From: Novosphingobium sp. MW5
GTDB lineage: Bacteria > Pseudomonadota > Alphaproteobacteria > Sphingomonadales > Sphingomonadaceae
DNA length: 55,000 bases
Assembly (NCBI GenBank): GCA_025938935.1
Contig: JAPCWB010000007.1
Span: 1 to 55,000 of the forward strand
Direction: 5' to 3'
The translations under genes were made by a program, and so were the position numbers. The notes under the pieces were generated by a model, which was not told the DNA's origin, did no database searches, and was given only the letters and a program-made list of their open reading frames with translations. Of this stretch, positions 38,566 through 50,167 are shown one piece after another. Position 1 is the first letter of the stretch; the number at the start of each line of letters is the position of its first letter.

Positions 38566-41500
38566 TCAATTCGATTGAACTCGAACATCTTGCGGAAAAT
38601 GCCCGGTGCGATCGCGGAGATCGGATTGACCGACAGAACCGGATCGGAGATGGAGCCGGAGAGCCGGTAGGTCACTCCGATCAGGCCTTCGCCGGAGCTG
38701 CCGCCAAGCGCAAATCCCAGCAGCGAATTTTGGCAAAGAAGTTGTTCAGTGCATAGATCGGCACGAAGGTGCCGGTCAGGTTCAGCGTCTGCTGATTGAG
38801 ATCCACCATCCCGCTCACCGTACCGCCCAGGGCGTTGCCCTGGAGGGTCCCGCGGATGACGGTCAAGGTGTCCACTTCGCGCGTGAAACTCAGATCGAGC
38901 GTATCGAAACTCGCTGAGCCTTCCGGCTCGCGGATGGCGACGGAGGTCGATGCGTCCAGATTGGAATTGACCCGGCGGTTTTGCTGGCGGATGCGCTGGA
39001 TCGCCGGGTCTTCCGTGATGCGCAGGGAGCGCACTGGCAAATCGCCGACCCAGCTGTCTTCGTCGGCCATCGCGACGTTCAGCAAGCCGGTGCCGCCGCG
39101 CATGCGCTGATAGACATCAAGGAACCTGAGCGTTGCGCCCGTATTCGCAAACCGGCCGTTGGCGACCTGCACGTCGGCCTCGTCGGTTACGGTGAATTCG
39201 AAATTGGCCCGGCCGTTGACGAGCCCCTTCAAGTCCGCAGTACCAGGCCCTTCGCACCGGTCTCGACCTTGCCGGAGAACTTCTCGATGGTCTGCTTGTT
39301 GAACCCGGTCACCCGGTCGATCGTTGCAGCGATTCTGGCGCCCTTCGAGAAATCACCGCCGCCCTTGCTGCCGCCGGGGCTGCGCATGCTGCGGATGAGG
39401 CCGCGCGCATCGAAAGGCGGAACCGGCGAAGATGATGTCGTAGCGCCCGTCGCCGGCCCGCTGGATGTCCACCTCGGCGTCGTCGCCCGGCCGCAGCCTG
39501 AATGTGTCGAAGGATGCGTGGGTAAGGTTGCCGTCCGCGGACAGCCGCATGGAGCCGCTCACGCGCGCGCCTTCCGCATCCAGCTTGAAATCCTTGATGC
39601 GGCGTTCGTCTTCCGTCTCGACCAGTTTGAACGAGGCTGTTGCCGGAACCCCCTTGGCCTTTTGCCAGCCAAGCGCCTGCAAGCGCACTTCCGTCTGCTG
39701 CAGGTCGACGACGAACTCCTGGCCGTCGCTCGCCTTGGTAACGCTCAAGGTCATGGCACCGTTCAGGAACGTTGTCAGGTCGATGCCCTTGTCCTTCAGC
39801 TGTCTGGCGGTGACCGACACGATCACGTCCTGCCTGGCCGCCACGCCGGATCTGCCGAGCGGCACGACAAGATCGATGTCGGCCCGCAGCCCGTCGAGAA
39901 CCCCCTTGCCCGTGATGGCGACCTGGTTCCGGTCCGCTTCAGGCGAGACGTCCGCGTCCGCGACCGTGTGCCCCATGATCGGGTTGGTGTCGGTAAAATC
40001 CGTCAGCTCGCCGGTCGCACGCCAGTCGACATCGGCCAGATCGATCTCGTTGCCGAGCGGAAACTTCGCCTCGACATCCACGCGCCCGGAACCACTGACC
40101 CCGTCGTTCTTGAGGTCGGCACGGTCGAGAACGAGAAACGGCGCACTGTTCATGACCGCACCGAGATCCTCAGCCTTCCCTTTCATGCGTGTGGTGATCT
40201 GCGCGGTCTTGCCGTCCCGGAGCGGCAGGTCGAAGATCTTGAACACACCGGACGGCAACGCGATCTCGCCGCCTTTTGATGACGTCGCAGTGCCGTCGGT
40301 GGCAGCCACGGTCAGCACTTCATCCTGAACGGTAAGCGTCCCCTTGAGACCCCGGATCTGCGGAATGTTGCCGATCGGCGTGACCGCCGCATCGGAGAAA
40401 GTCATGTCGACACGCATGTCGTCGCCCGACCAGCCCGGGTCCGGGTTCCGATGATCGAAGCCGGGAGGCCGGATTGCGCCCGTATAGGAAACGCTGTCGA
40501 TCGTCCCGGCGTCGATCCGCTCGATGATCCAGCGCCGCGCGGGCGGAACGAGCGTGATCGGCCAGACCTGTTTGGCGAGCGCAACCGGGATTTGCTCTCC
40601 CTCGGCCGCCAGGGCCAGATTTGGCCCTTCAGACGTCAGCTGCAGCGATCCCACGCCGTGAATCACGGCCTTGCCGGACCTGGCCGTGAAGCGGTCGATG
40701 TTCAGCATGCGCTCTTCGGGATCAAAGCGGCCGCGCAACTGTATGCCATCGAGCATATGCGGCGCCTCGGCGACATCGGCGGGACCGAATTGCGGATATT
40801 TGGAATCCAGCCTGATGCCCCACTCTGACGTGCCCTCGACGTCCGGCTCGACCTCACCGGTAAAGAAGACCCGCGTATTGCCGCGAATGACGTGGGAGGT
40901 GGTGATGTCGACCGCCTTCTCCCCCTTGAACAACAGCGACAAGGCGGCATCGTCAAAAGCAACAAGTGTCTTGCCCAGCTGAAACCAGCCGTTACGGACA
41001 CGGGCAACCGCATTGGCCGAAAGAAATTGGCCGCTGGCGTTCAGCGTGGCTTCGATCTTTGCAGATGCCGGAAGCCCGAGCCCCTTGCCGTGTTTGGAGG
41101 CCGCCTCGGGGTCGAGCAACTCCGCCAGGGTGATGCCGTTGACCACCACGCCGATGCTCTTGTGCTCGGCTCCTTGCGGCGCGCTACGGGCGAGTTCCAT
41201 CCGCCAGTTCGAGACTTTTCCCGAAACCTTGGCAAAGGCTCTGATGACGCGATTGTTCCTGCGGAAGACGTCCGCATCGATCCCCTTGAAACGACGCGGT
41301 GTCTTGCCCGCCAGCTCGAACTCGCCGTCGCTGATCCGGACGAACTCCAGGCCGCGTCGGGCAAACTGGTCGTCCACCACATCGCTTATCCGGTCGACCG
41401 CCTCCATGAGCGGCTCCATGTCCGGCACTCGCGCAATCTTGCTGGTCAGTTGGACTTTGACGCGGGGCTTTTCAAATGCCAGCGACGAGAAATGGATCTT

Positions 41501-41989
41501 GCCAGCGTAAAGCGCATCCACATTTATGGGAGCAACGAGTTTTGGCAGGCGGACACTGACCGGTGACGGCCCGTCTATCTGCGCTTTGGCATCTTCAAGG
41601 ATGATCTCCACGCCGCCGCGCGCGGTGAAATCGACGCTGGCGCGCTCAACCGAGAGCTCGACCGCCCCTCGGGTTCCCTGCATGGCCAAAAGGCTGCCCA
41701 GGAACGGAATGCGCACAGGACCGGTGGTGAACAGAACGGCCAGTGCGGCGATGGCGCAGACGACCGCGGCCGCCGTGAATAGCAGCAGCGCACGCTTGCC
41801 CCTGGACTTTTTTGTGGTGCTGTCGCTGGTCCTGATGATCCGCCGGTCTTGGGCAAGTATTTCAGTCCAATCTTCCGCCTGTGAATACGCAACAGGCCTG
41901 TCAGAGCAAGCCGGAAAAAGGCGCCTGAATCTGTCCTGCACAGCATTGAACGAGTCGCCGAGCAGCTTATGATACTGCGAAACCGGCAA
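38566..41989 (-). CDS. Large AsmA/YhdP-like protein with N-terminal membrane anchor (shifts near the end)
   Basis: About 1,140 residues. A membrane anchor, ALLLFTAAAVVCAIAALAVL near residue 70, precedes a very long beta-rich periplasmic part with DUF3971-like sequence: VRLPKLVAPINVDALYAGKI, then KRFKGIDADV-like segments, VALAKQVWPITLVPPARRWI near residue 470 and GNIPQIRGLKGTLTV. The C-terminal AsmA-like portion has LRFLDVYQRMRGGTGLLNVA and LNLTGTFVPIYALNNFFAKI, ending near SAIAPGIFRKMFEF. The family includes YhdP/TamB-type proteins proposed to move phospholipids between membranes; that role is inferred by family. The first 850 residues read in one frame; shifts lie near 39420, 39235 and 38735. 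The stop at 38566 is approximate. Confidence 0.85.
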
Positions 41990-42064
41990 CTTTGCGACTG
42001 CTGCGAATTGTCAGACGGCCATTTCCCGGCATAAACGCGTAAACTGTGACGGAAGGAAGGCATG

Positions 42065-42533
42065 ATGAGCGAGTTATCCCTCGGCGATGCGGCACCGGAT
42101 TTCGATCTGGAAAGCGATGGCGGCAGCCGGGTCTGCCTCAGTGCTCTGAAAGGAAAACCCGTGGTGGTCTATTTCTATCCCAAGGACAACACGCCGGGCT
42201 GCACCAACGAGGCGATCTCATTTACGCAGCTCATCGGAGAATTCAACAAGTTAGGCGTCACAATAATCGGCGTGTCTCCCGATTCGGCCAAGAAGCATGA
42301 CAACTTCATCGCCAAATATAATCTGGCCGTCCGGCTGGGTGCCGACACGCAAACCAGCACCGCGCAAGCCTACGGCGTCTGGGTCGAGAAATCCATGTAT
42401 GGCAAGAAATACATGGGGGTCGAGCGCGCCACGTTTCTTGTGGATTCAGACGGAAAAATCGCCGGAATCTCGGCGCAAGGTGAAAGTGCCGGGCCACGCC
42501 GAAGCCGTTCTTGATGCCGCCAGGTCACTTTGA
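42065..42533 (+). CDS. bcp: Thioredoxin-dependent thiol peroxidase, Bcp type (one shift)
   Basis: Peroxiredoxin that reduces hydrogen peroxide and organic peroxides. MSELSLGDAAPDFDLESDGG begins the protein; the peroxidatic Cys is in YFYPKDNTPGCTNEAISF near residue 45. There is no second Cys five residues later, so it lacks the resolving Cys position of the E. coli enzyme and would work as a one-Cys form or with another partner. One extra base near 42470 shifts the end; the corrected C-terminus reads RKVKVPGHAEAVLDAARSL, stop at 42531-42533. Divergent from the AsmA-like gene; its stop nearly touches the DUF455 gene. Confidence 0.93.
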
Positions 42534-42571
42534 GATCCGCCCGAACCAAGATTGCAGCCTTCAGGAACAGC

Positions 42572-43404
42572 ATGCCGGACCCCGCCACGTCCCTGCCCTC
42601 CAGCCTCGTTGCCGGAGCCCGCGCCATCGTTTCCTCGCCGGATACGCAAGAAAAGGTCAGACTGGCCTATGCGGTTTCCAAAGCCTGGTTTCAGCGGGGA
42701 CTGGCGCTTGGTTCCCCCTCGAAGGACGGGCTCATGCCCGACAGGCCGGGCAGACCTGACCATCCGGTGCTGCTGGCGCCCAGGGACATGCCCAAGCGCA
42801 GCCTCACCGGCAAGGCCGGCCGCCTGGCGCTCCTTCATTCCCTCGCCCATATCGAGCTGAATGCGGTCGACCTGACCTGGGATCTGATCGGCCGGTTCGC
42901 CCATGTGCGCCTGCCGCGGTCCTACTATGATGACTGGGTTCGGGTGGGGCTGGAGGAAGCCAAGCATTTCTCCATGCTTCAGGACCGCCTTGCCGGACTG
43001 GACGCCCGCTATGGCGACATGCCCGCCCATGACGGACTGTGGCAGGCCGCGCAGGACACCGGCCATGATCTGGCAGCGAGGCTCGCGATCATTCCGCTGG
43101 TGCTCGAAGCGCGCGGGCTCGACATAACCCCGCCGATGATCGAAAAGGCGCGCCAGATCGGCGATGAAGACACCGCCAAATGTCTGGAGGTCATCTACAG
43201 GGACGAGAAGAACCACGCCGCCTTCGGCGCCAAGTGGTTCCGGTTTTTGTGCGACCGGCAGGGAATCAGTCCCGAACCGGCCTTTCACCTCTTCGTCCGC
43301 AAACATTTCCGCGGAGCGCTGAAACCGCCCTTCAACGACCGGGCACGATCGGAAGCTGGCTTAACCCCGGTTTTTACAAGCCTCTTGCGCCGTTGATCGG
43401 TTGA
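42572..43404 (+). CDS. DUF455 ferritin-like domain protein (shifts near the end)
   Basis: A helical ferritin-like protein with conserved metal-ligand-type residues: LLHSLAHIELNAVDLTWDLI near residue 95, GLEEAKHFSMLQDRL near 135, LEARGLDITPPMIEKAR near 185 and IYRDEKNHAAFGAKWFRFLC near 210. The spacing of Glu and His suggests a di-metal centre; the reaction is unknown. ATG at 42572, preceded by CAGGAAC, is preferred to a TTG at 42530 that overlaps the bcp stop. Indels in the last 40 codons hide the end; the corrected C-terminus reads NPGFYKPLAPLIG with the stop at 43402-43404. Confidence 0.88.
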
Positions 43405-43495
43405 TTTTCGCGCTCGTGCAGACGAATTATTAACCTTACCAAACTCCCAATCACACTCAGTTCAATTGCAGAATGCAGCCAGCGACTGAGTGACC

Positions 43496-44916
43496 ATGCG
43501 ACAGCGCCAAGAAACGACGCGATACTACCAGGCTCCCGGACGGCGCCACGTCATCCCGTTCCGGATCAGGGGACCAGGGCCACGACTTATGCCCTGCGGC
43601 CGGTGCATCTTGTCTGCGGTGCCCCGGCCTGCGCCACGGCAACGTTGGCGATTGCCGGAAGCATCGGCTACTACGTTCTGCGCGGCGACATGATGGCCGA
43701 GGCCAGGGCAGAGCGCACCGAACTGGTCCTGCAGTACAGAAATCATATCGACCGTCTGCGGGCGGAAATCGAGAACCTGACGAGCCGCCAGATGGTCGAC
43801 AGGGAAACCGCTCGAAATCCAGGTCATGGACGTACTGCGCCGCCAGCAGGATCTCAATCAGCGCCACGCGATCGTTGCCGATCTCGTTGCCCGCGCCGAG
43901 AGCAACGGCATTTATCTCGGTGACGGCAAACCGCTTCCCCCGCAAAAACCATCCCTCGACGCACGCGGCCTCGCGTCCCTCGAGAAAGAGGATAAGTTCG
44001 CTATCGGCGGCGAAAGCCAGCTGATCGATGAACCGGTCAAGGCTCTGGGGCTACGCGATACCACCACCGGACCCTTCGACCCGCTGAGCATCCTGCAGCA
44101 GCCGGCCGCAAACGCTCCCGAGTCAGATCCCGACGCAAAAAAAACTCTGAAAAACAAGCCGCTCTCAGCGCTGGTAAAAGCGCATATCTCCGAAATGGGC
44201 GGCGAAAGCACCGCGGCGGTGGATGCCATCACCATTGCCACGGAGAGCCGCATCGAGGACATTCTCGACATCACCCGTTCTCTCGCGCCATCTGTCAACG
44301 AGGCACTGCGCGAGACGGCTGCCATCGGCGGCCCGTTTCTGCCGATATCGGAAGAGAATTTTTCAGATCGCCTTGAACAGGGCGAACAGCGCTGGTCGAG
44401 ATACTGCGGCGCGTCAGGTTCACGGCCCTGCGCCTGCCGGTCAAACGTCCCGTCCACAACGGCGCGGCAGTGTCCAGCAGCTACGGTCCGCGAGTGGACC
44501 CCTTCCTGGGCCGCCTCGCCATGCATACGGGCATCGACTTCAAGGCCCCCTACGGCGCCCGCGTTTTCGCCACGGCGCCCGGCACCGTGATCAGCGCGGA
44601 ACGTCACGGCGGCTATGGCAAGATGGTCGAGATCCATCACGCAAACGGGTTCACCACCCGCTATGCCCACCTCAGCCGTCTCCAGGTGAAGGAAGGCGAC
44701 CATGTGCTGGCAGGAGACCTGATCGGCAATGTCGGCTCCACCGGCCGCTCGACCGGACCACACCTGCACTATGAAATCCGGCGGCACGACAAACCGAGCA
44801 ATCCGGCCGCGTTTCTTTCCGCGGGCGACCGGCTGGCGGCCCTGCAAGAACGGGGCCAAAAAGGCCCCGTGCTGTTCAAGCTGCAATGTCGGATGTCCGG
44901 GCGCGGGCCGTTCTAG
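43496..44916 (+). CDS. M23 family (LytM-type) metallopeptidase with coiled-coil (frameshifted)
   Basis: Likely cell-wall endopeptidase or divisome/envelope hydrolase factor. Start near MRQRQETTRYYQAPGRRHVI; an N-terminal membrane anchor, CATATLAIAGSIGYYVLRGD near residue 45, is followed by a coiled-coil (RTELVLQYRNHIDRLRAEIE) and a long linker. The C-terminal LytM domain has the zinc-binding HTGIDFKAPYGARVFA, HHANGFTTRYAHLSRLQV and the catalytic HLHYEIRRH, so it looks active. Shifts lie near 43575, 43610, 43810 and 44410. About 473 codons. Its stop TAG overlaps the facing prfB stop in the same CTAG. TTAACC at 43431-43436 upstream could be a CtrA half-site, which is weak evidence. Confidence 0.9.
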
Positions 44917-46045
44917 TCCACGTCTTCGACTTCGACCGGATCGCCGCCAAACACCCGTTGTGCCAGCGCCGCCTCCATGAACTTGTCGAGGTCGCCGTCG
45001 AGAACGTCGCCGGGAGACGTGCTTTCCACGCCGTTCTGAGATCCTTCACCAGCTGATAGGGCTGCAGCACATAGGACCGGATCTGGTGGCCCCAGCCGAT
45101 ATCCGTCTTGGACGCAGCTTCGGCACTTGCAGCTTCTTCCCGCTTCTTCAGTTCCGCCTCGTAAAGCCGGGCCTTCAACATGCCCCAGGCAGTCGGCGCG
45201 GTTCTTGTGCTGGGAGCGCTCGGACTGGCACTGCACCACGATCCCGGTCGGCTGGTGCGTGATACGCACCGCAGGTCCGTCGTGTTGACGTGCTGGCCGC
45301 CCGCGCCCGATGCGCGATAGGTATCGATGCGGCAATCGCTTTCATTGATATCGATATCAATGGAATCGTCGACCACCGGATAGACCCAGGCACTTGAAAA
45401 GCTCGTATGCCGGCGCGCATTGCTGTCATACGGCGAAATGCGTACCAGGCGGTGAACGCCGGATTCGGTCTTCAGCCACCCATAGGCATTTTCACCCTTG
45501 ACCAACAGGGTCGCCGACTTGATGCCGGCTTCTTCGCCGTCATGGTACTCCAACAGTTCGGCCTTGAAGCCACGCTGTCTCCGCCCAACGGCGGTACATG
45601 CGCAGCAGCATAGAGGCCCAGTCCTGGCTTTCTGTACCGCCGCACCCGAGGTTGATTTCCAGGTAGGTGTCGTTCGCGTCGGCTTCCCCGGACAAAAGCG
45701 ATTTCAGCTGGAGTTGGGTGACCTTGTCGCGCAGCCCGCGCAGCGCCTGTTCGGCTTCCGCGACGACAGACTTGTCATCTTCCATTTCACCGAGCTCGAT
45801 CAGCTCGACATTGTCGGACAGATCCCGCTCAAGTTCCTTGACCCCACTGATGCCGTCGTCCAGTTGCTGGCGCTCGCGCATTAGTTTCTGTGCTTTTGTC
45901 GGGTCGTTCCACAGTTCCGGATCTTCGGATAGGGCGTTCAGCTCCTCCAACCGGACCAGTGCCTGATCCCAGTCAAAGATGCCTCCTCACGCAGGCTTAT
46001 GGCCTGCTTGATTTCATCGACGATCGCTTCCATTTCGGCGCGCAT
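44913..46045 (-). CDS. prfB: Peptide chain release factor 2, with programmed +1 frameshift
   Basis: Releases peptides at UGA and UAA. Start MRAEMEAIVDEIKQAISL at 46045. A genuine programmed frameshift follows at codon 25-26 (entry 45973-45988). After it DWDQALVRLEELNALSEDPE starts the main part. The discriminator loop reads RISPYDSNARRHTSF, Tyr replacing the usual Phe of SPF; the catalytic loop is RASGAGGQHVNTTD. The end is VFGGDPVEVEDVD with TAG at 44915-44913. Apart from the programmed shift there are indels near 45993 (an extra G), 45960, 45590-45545, 45275 and 45030, which I regard as errors. About 376 codons. Confidence 0.95.
45973..45988 (-). promoter_or_regulatory. RF2 programmed frameshift site
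   Basis: Minus strand AGGAGG (45988-45983), three bases CAT, then CTTTGAC (45979-45973). This is the classic layout: an internal Shine-Dalgarno-like element, slippery CTT, the in-frame UGA and a following C. When RF2 is scarce, ribosomes shift +1 from CUU UGA to GAC and make full-length protein. Spacing of three bases equals the E. coli site. The upstream frame needs one base (an extra G near 45993) removed for UGA to be in frame. Confidence 0.9.
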
Positions 46046-46073
46046 CGGATACCTCGCTTTGATTTCCGTGGAG

Positions 46074-46106
46074 CGGCCCGGCCTCCTTGAACAGAGGCCC
46101 GGGCCG
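46074..46106. terminator. Strong GC-rich hairpin between mrcA and prfB
   Basis: Arms CGGCCCGGCCTC (46074-46085) and GAGGCCCGGGCCG (46094-46106) form a 12-bp stem with one bulged G and an 8-base loop. It lies about 95 bp after the mrcA stop on the minus strand and 30 bp before the prfB start, without a U-tract. It may limit read-through from mrcA into prfB. Confidence 0.5.
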
Positions 46107-46202
46107 GGAATTGGAGCGGGAATTTAGCCGGGCCGCCTGCCGCTGTAAACCAGGACGGGCGTTTAAGCTCCGCAAACCTTTCCCGGCCGGGAAATGGCCG
46201 GG

Positions 46203-48757
46203 TCAGTAAAGCGCCGCCGGTGCCGTTGAGAACGGCCTGGCCGGCCTCGGGCGAAACCGTGTGCGACACGCCCATGGATCTGTCGAAACCGATCGACGGA
46301 GTAGCTGTCCGGCGGTGCCATGCCCGGCTTGAAGGCTTCCAGTATCGCACCCGGCGTCCCCGCAGCGGTTCGGAGCCCCGTGCCGCGGTTGATCGGGATC
46401 AGTTCCAGGCCGCGCGGGACGCGGAATTCGACCGGCGGCTTGCCTGCCAGCGCCTTTTTCAGGAAATCCGTGAAGATTGGCGCGGCAATCTGACCGCCCG
46501 TCGCCCCGCGACCCATCGGTTTCGGATCATCGAAACCGACGAAGACACCGACCGCAATATCCGGGGTATAGCCCACGAACCAGGCATCCTTTTCGTCATT
46601 GGTCGTGCCGGTCTTGCCGGCAACCGGACGGCCCAGGGCCCTGACGGATGTTGCCGTGCCACGCTGAACCACGCCTTCCATCATGGAGGTGATCTGGTAG
46701 GCGGTCATCGGATCGAGAACCTGTTCGCGGTCATCGATCAGGTTCGGCTCGTCCTGATTTTCCCACACATCCTGCGTGCAGCCGTCACAAATGCGGCTGT
46801 CATGCTTGTAGATGGTGCGGCCGTAACGGTCCTGGATCCTGTCGATCAAAGTCGGACGCACCTTCTTGCCGCCATTTGCGATCGTCGCGTAGGCGGTGGT
46901 CAGGCGCAGTACGGTGGTTTCACCGGCGCCGAGCGACATGGCAAGGACCGGGAGCATATTGTCGTATATGCCGAAGCGCTTGGCGTACTCGGCCACAAGC
47001 GGCATGCCCATGTCCTGCGCGAGACGGACCGTCATCACGTTCCGGGAAAGCTCGATCCCGGTGCGCAGGGTCGACGGGCCGTAGAACTTGCCGCCGCAAT
47101 TCTGCGGCCGCCATGTTCCAAGACCCGGTCCCCGGCTGACTTCAAGGGGAGCATCCATGACGACGGACGACGGCGTATAGCCGTTGTCGAGGGCCGCGGC
47201 ATAGATGAACGGCTTGAAAGGATGAACCGGGCTGGCGGTAAGCCTGCGTGGCACGGTTGAACTCACTCTGTGCAAAGCTGAATCCACCAACCATCGCGCG
47301 AACGCGGCCCGTATAGGGGTCCATGGCCACCAGGGCGCCGGATACTTTGGGGATCTGGCGCAGTTCGTATGTGCCGGAGCAACCGGGCTCTCCTCCACAT
47401 AGACGACGTCGCCCGGCGGCAAGAACATCCGAAACCGAACTCGGCGTCTTGCCGTCGACCCGCGCCCATTTCATGGTCTCCAGGAACAACGGGCCGGTCT
47501 TGCGCTCATCGGACAGCTCGCCGCTGACCTTGCGCTCAGGCTGAATTCCAACCTTGGCCTCCGAGTCGCCGCTTTCCAGAACCACGGCGAGCTGCCATTC
47601 CGGCAGATCGCTCAACGCTTCGATCTTTGCCAAGTCGACACCCCAGTCGGCGTCGAGCGTTATCCGCTCGACGGGACCGCGCCAGTTGCCGCGCTTGCGG
47701 TCGAAGTCGATCAACCCGTCCATCAGAGACTTGCGCGCCGGGCTCTGAAGTTCGGGATCCAGGGTCGAGCGGACCGACAATCCACCTTCGTAGAGGCGCT
47801 CATGTCCAAAGATTTCCGCAACTTCACGGCGGACCTCCTCGGTGTGCAGTATTCGGCGGCAAAGAGACGTGAGACCGGTTTTGCGCGGTTTGACGACAAT
47901 CGGCTTCTGCTTGGCGGCCTCGCCCTCCTGCGTGTCGATATAGCCATCAGCCATCATGCGATCGAGCACGTAGTTGCGCCGGCCGACAGCCGCTTCCGTC
48001 TCCTTGTAGGGATGATAATTGCTCGGCCCCTTGGGAAGTGCGGCCAGGTAGGCGACTTCCTCCAGGGACAGCTCATGCACCGACTTGTCGAAATATATGA
48101 GCGAGGCGGCCGCGACACCATAGGCACCGAAGCCGAAATAGATCTCGTTCAGGTAAAGCTCGAGGATCTGGTCCTTGGTATAGGCCTGTTCGATCCGCAG
48201 GGAGAGAATGGCTTCGGCGACCTTGCGCTCATAGGCGGCAGAGCGCCGGTTCTTCTCCTCGCTCACCAGATCGGAAAGCAGGAAGTTCTTGGCCACCTGC
48301 TGCGTGATCGTCGACGCGCCCTCGGGGCGGCGGTCCCGAACCGTAATTCTGGATGAAACGAACCGCCGCGCGGGCAATACCCTCGGGATCGACACCGATA
48401 TGCGAGTAGAAATTCTTGTCTTCCGCCGCGATGAACGCCTCTTTCACCCGATCCGGAATTGCCTGGATCGGCAGGAACATGCGCCGCTGGGTCGCATATT
48501 CGGCCATGTAGGCTGCCGTCGGAGGCGTGAACTCGGGTCATGACCGGCGGCTCATAGTTCTTCAGTGCGGTATAGTCCGGCAGGCCATCATTGAGATGCT
48601 GCAGATACATCCAGACCCCCGCGGCAGCAAGCAGTCCGAGAACTGCGCCGATGCCGAACAGATAGCCAAAAACTTCACCAAGAATTTCATACTGCGGGCT
48701 CGTCTTTCCCCGTCTGGGCTTCCAGGATTTTAACATGGAAACATTATTCCGCACCAT
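46203..48757 (-). CDS. mrcA: Penicillin-binding protein 1A (frameshifted)
   Basis: Bifunctional peptidoglycan synthase: glycosyltransferase and transpeptidase. The N-terminal membrane helix FGYLFGIGAVLGLLAAAGVW lies near residue 35. The GT51 domain has AAEDKNFYSHIGVDPEGIAR with the catalytic Glu, EGASTITQQVAKNFLLSD and NEIYFGFGAYGVAAAS. The transpeptidase motifs are SSFKPFIYAAAL (SxxK), SRN in GIELSRNVMTVRLAQ, and VAGKTGTTNDEKDAWFVGY (KTG). Shifts occur near 48530, 48340, 47430, 47360 and 47245 and near the C-terminus. The start MVRNNVSMLKSWKPRRG at 48757 and the stop at 46203, after GTGGALY, fit the family. About 850 codons. Confidence 0.95.
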
Positions 48758-48858
48758 GGCCGTCTGACACACGCTTGACCGACTTCCTCATCCACCAATA
48801 TGGCGATGCTGAGGCAGAAGTCAGCCAAGATCTTCAATTTCCGTTGCAATACATGATA

Positions 48859-50167
48859 TTACTGAGAGGGCATCTCTTGCTGCCGGGCAAGCCTTGGCCG
48901 GAAAAATCCATGGATCGCCTCGGACACCGCCAGAGCCATCCGTTCGCGCCACTCTGCCGAGACCAGAAGCTTCTCGTCGTGCTCGTTTGACAGATAGCCG
49001 AGTTCGAGGAGAACGGAAGGCACGTCATGCGCCTTCAAGACCCGAAAGCCGGCTGATCTGTGCGGATTGTTGATCAGCCGCACGGCGGTTTTCAATTCGC
49101 TCACCAGCGTTTTGGCGAAATAGACCGAAAAGGTCCGTGTCTCCCCTGCGCGCCAAATCCAGCAGAATATCGGTGACTTCCTCCGGCTCATCATGAAGGT
49201 CTACTCCGGCGATCACATCGGACATGTTTTCCGATTCCGCAAGATTTTCGGCCAATTGGTCGGATGCTTTGTCCGAAAGCGTGTAAACGGTCGATCCGCG
49301 CGCCAGCTTCGCGGCCCCAGCGCACCGAGTCGGCATGGATGGAAACGAAAAGGTCGGCAGCGAGGCTCATGACCGATGTCGACCCGCCGTCCCAGCGGGA
49401 TGAACCTGTCGTCATCGCGGGTCAGATGCACGGTGTAAAGCCCGCTTTCGTCCAGCTTGGCTTTCAACAGCTTGGCAAACTCCAGGACGATTGCCTTTTC
49501 CAGCGTCCCGTCGACACCGGTCGCTCCGTCGTCGATGCCGCCGTGACCGGGATCAAGAACGATAACCGGCTTGTTGCTGTCCACCGGCGTCCTCAGCTTG
49601 TCGGTCTTGGCTGCCTTCTTTTCGTCTGCAGATTTCCGCGGCCCGCGAGCTTTCGACAAACGCGGCAAAACCCTCTGGCGTGGACTTCACCAAGTCGACC
49701 ACCAGGCGCGCCGGCTGGTCATCCACGGCCGGCAGAAAGAATGTCTTGTCGACAGTCACCGGACCGGTCAGGTCCATGACGATGCGCGATTTCCCGCGGG
49801 CAAACAGGCCGAAGCGCCAGTCCGCGACCAGTCCGCGCCCGGTCTCGCCCGCGTCATCGGGAATTTCGAACGACACTTCCGGCAGGTCGATGATCAACCG
49901 ATAGGGGGCGGCAAGACCGGAAATTGCAGGTTCGATCTGGGTATCCACGTCCAGAACGAATCGCGTGCGCTCGCCATCTCCCGCCACTCTGGCCCCGGTG
50001 ATGACGGGTTTAGCGGTCTCGGCCGCGACAGTCACCGTCTGTCCGGCGAGCGCGATCGCACCAACTGCGAAGACCGCGCATGCCACGCCCAGAGCCCGGC
50101 CCAAGGCATCACAGATCCTGCCAACCTGCGGTTTAATCCCGTTTTTCAATTCAATTATTCCGGCCAT
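48859..50167 (-). CDS. N-acetylmuramoyl-L-alanine amidase with AMIN domain (frameshifted)
   Basis: AmiC-type zinc amidase that splits peptidoglycan strands at division. A signal peptide-like stretch, RALGVACAVFAVGAIALAGQ near residue 25, leads to the AMIN domain (TRFVLDVDTQIEPAISGLAA to VDDQPARLVVDLVKSTPEGF), which targets septal peptidoglycan. The amidase_3 domain has VIVLDPGHGGIDDGATGVDG near residue 205 and SLAADLFVSIHADS with zinc-ligand histidines, and ends with VPSVLLELGYLSNEHDEKLL and EMPSQ at 48859. Shifts lie near 49640, 49385, 49310 and 49145. Start MAGIIELKNG at 50167 is one of several choices; an ATG 15 codons upstream is also open. It precedes mrcA by 100 bp. Confidence 0.92.

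Noticed and set aside
38981..40279. 432-codon plus-strand frame opposite the AsmA-like gene
   Set aside because: Shadow of a high-GC coding strand; the minus-strand frame is longer, has a membrane anchor and family motifs.
43425..43442. CtrA-type site upstream of the M23 peptidase gene
   Set aside because: Only one TTAACC half-site is present, without the second half at the right distance; not enough to call.
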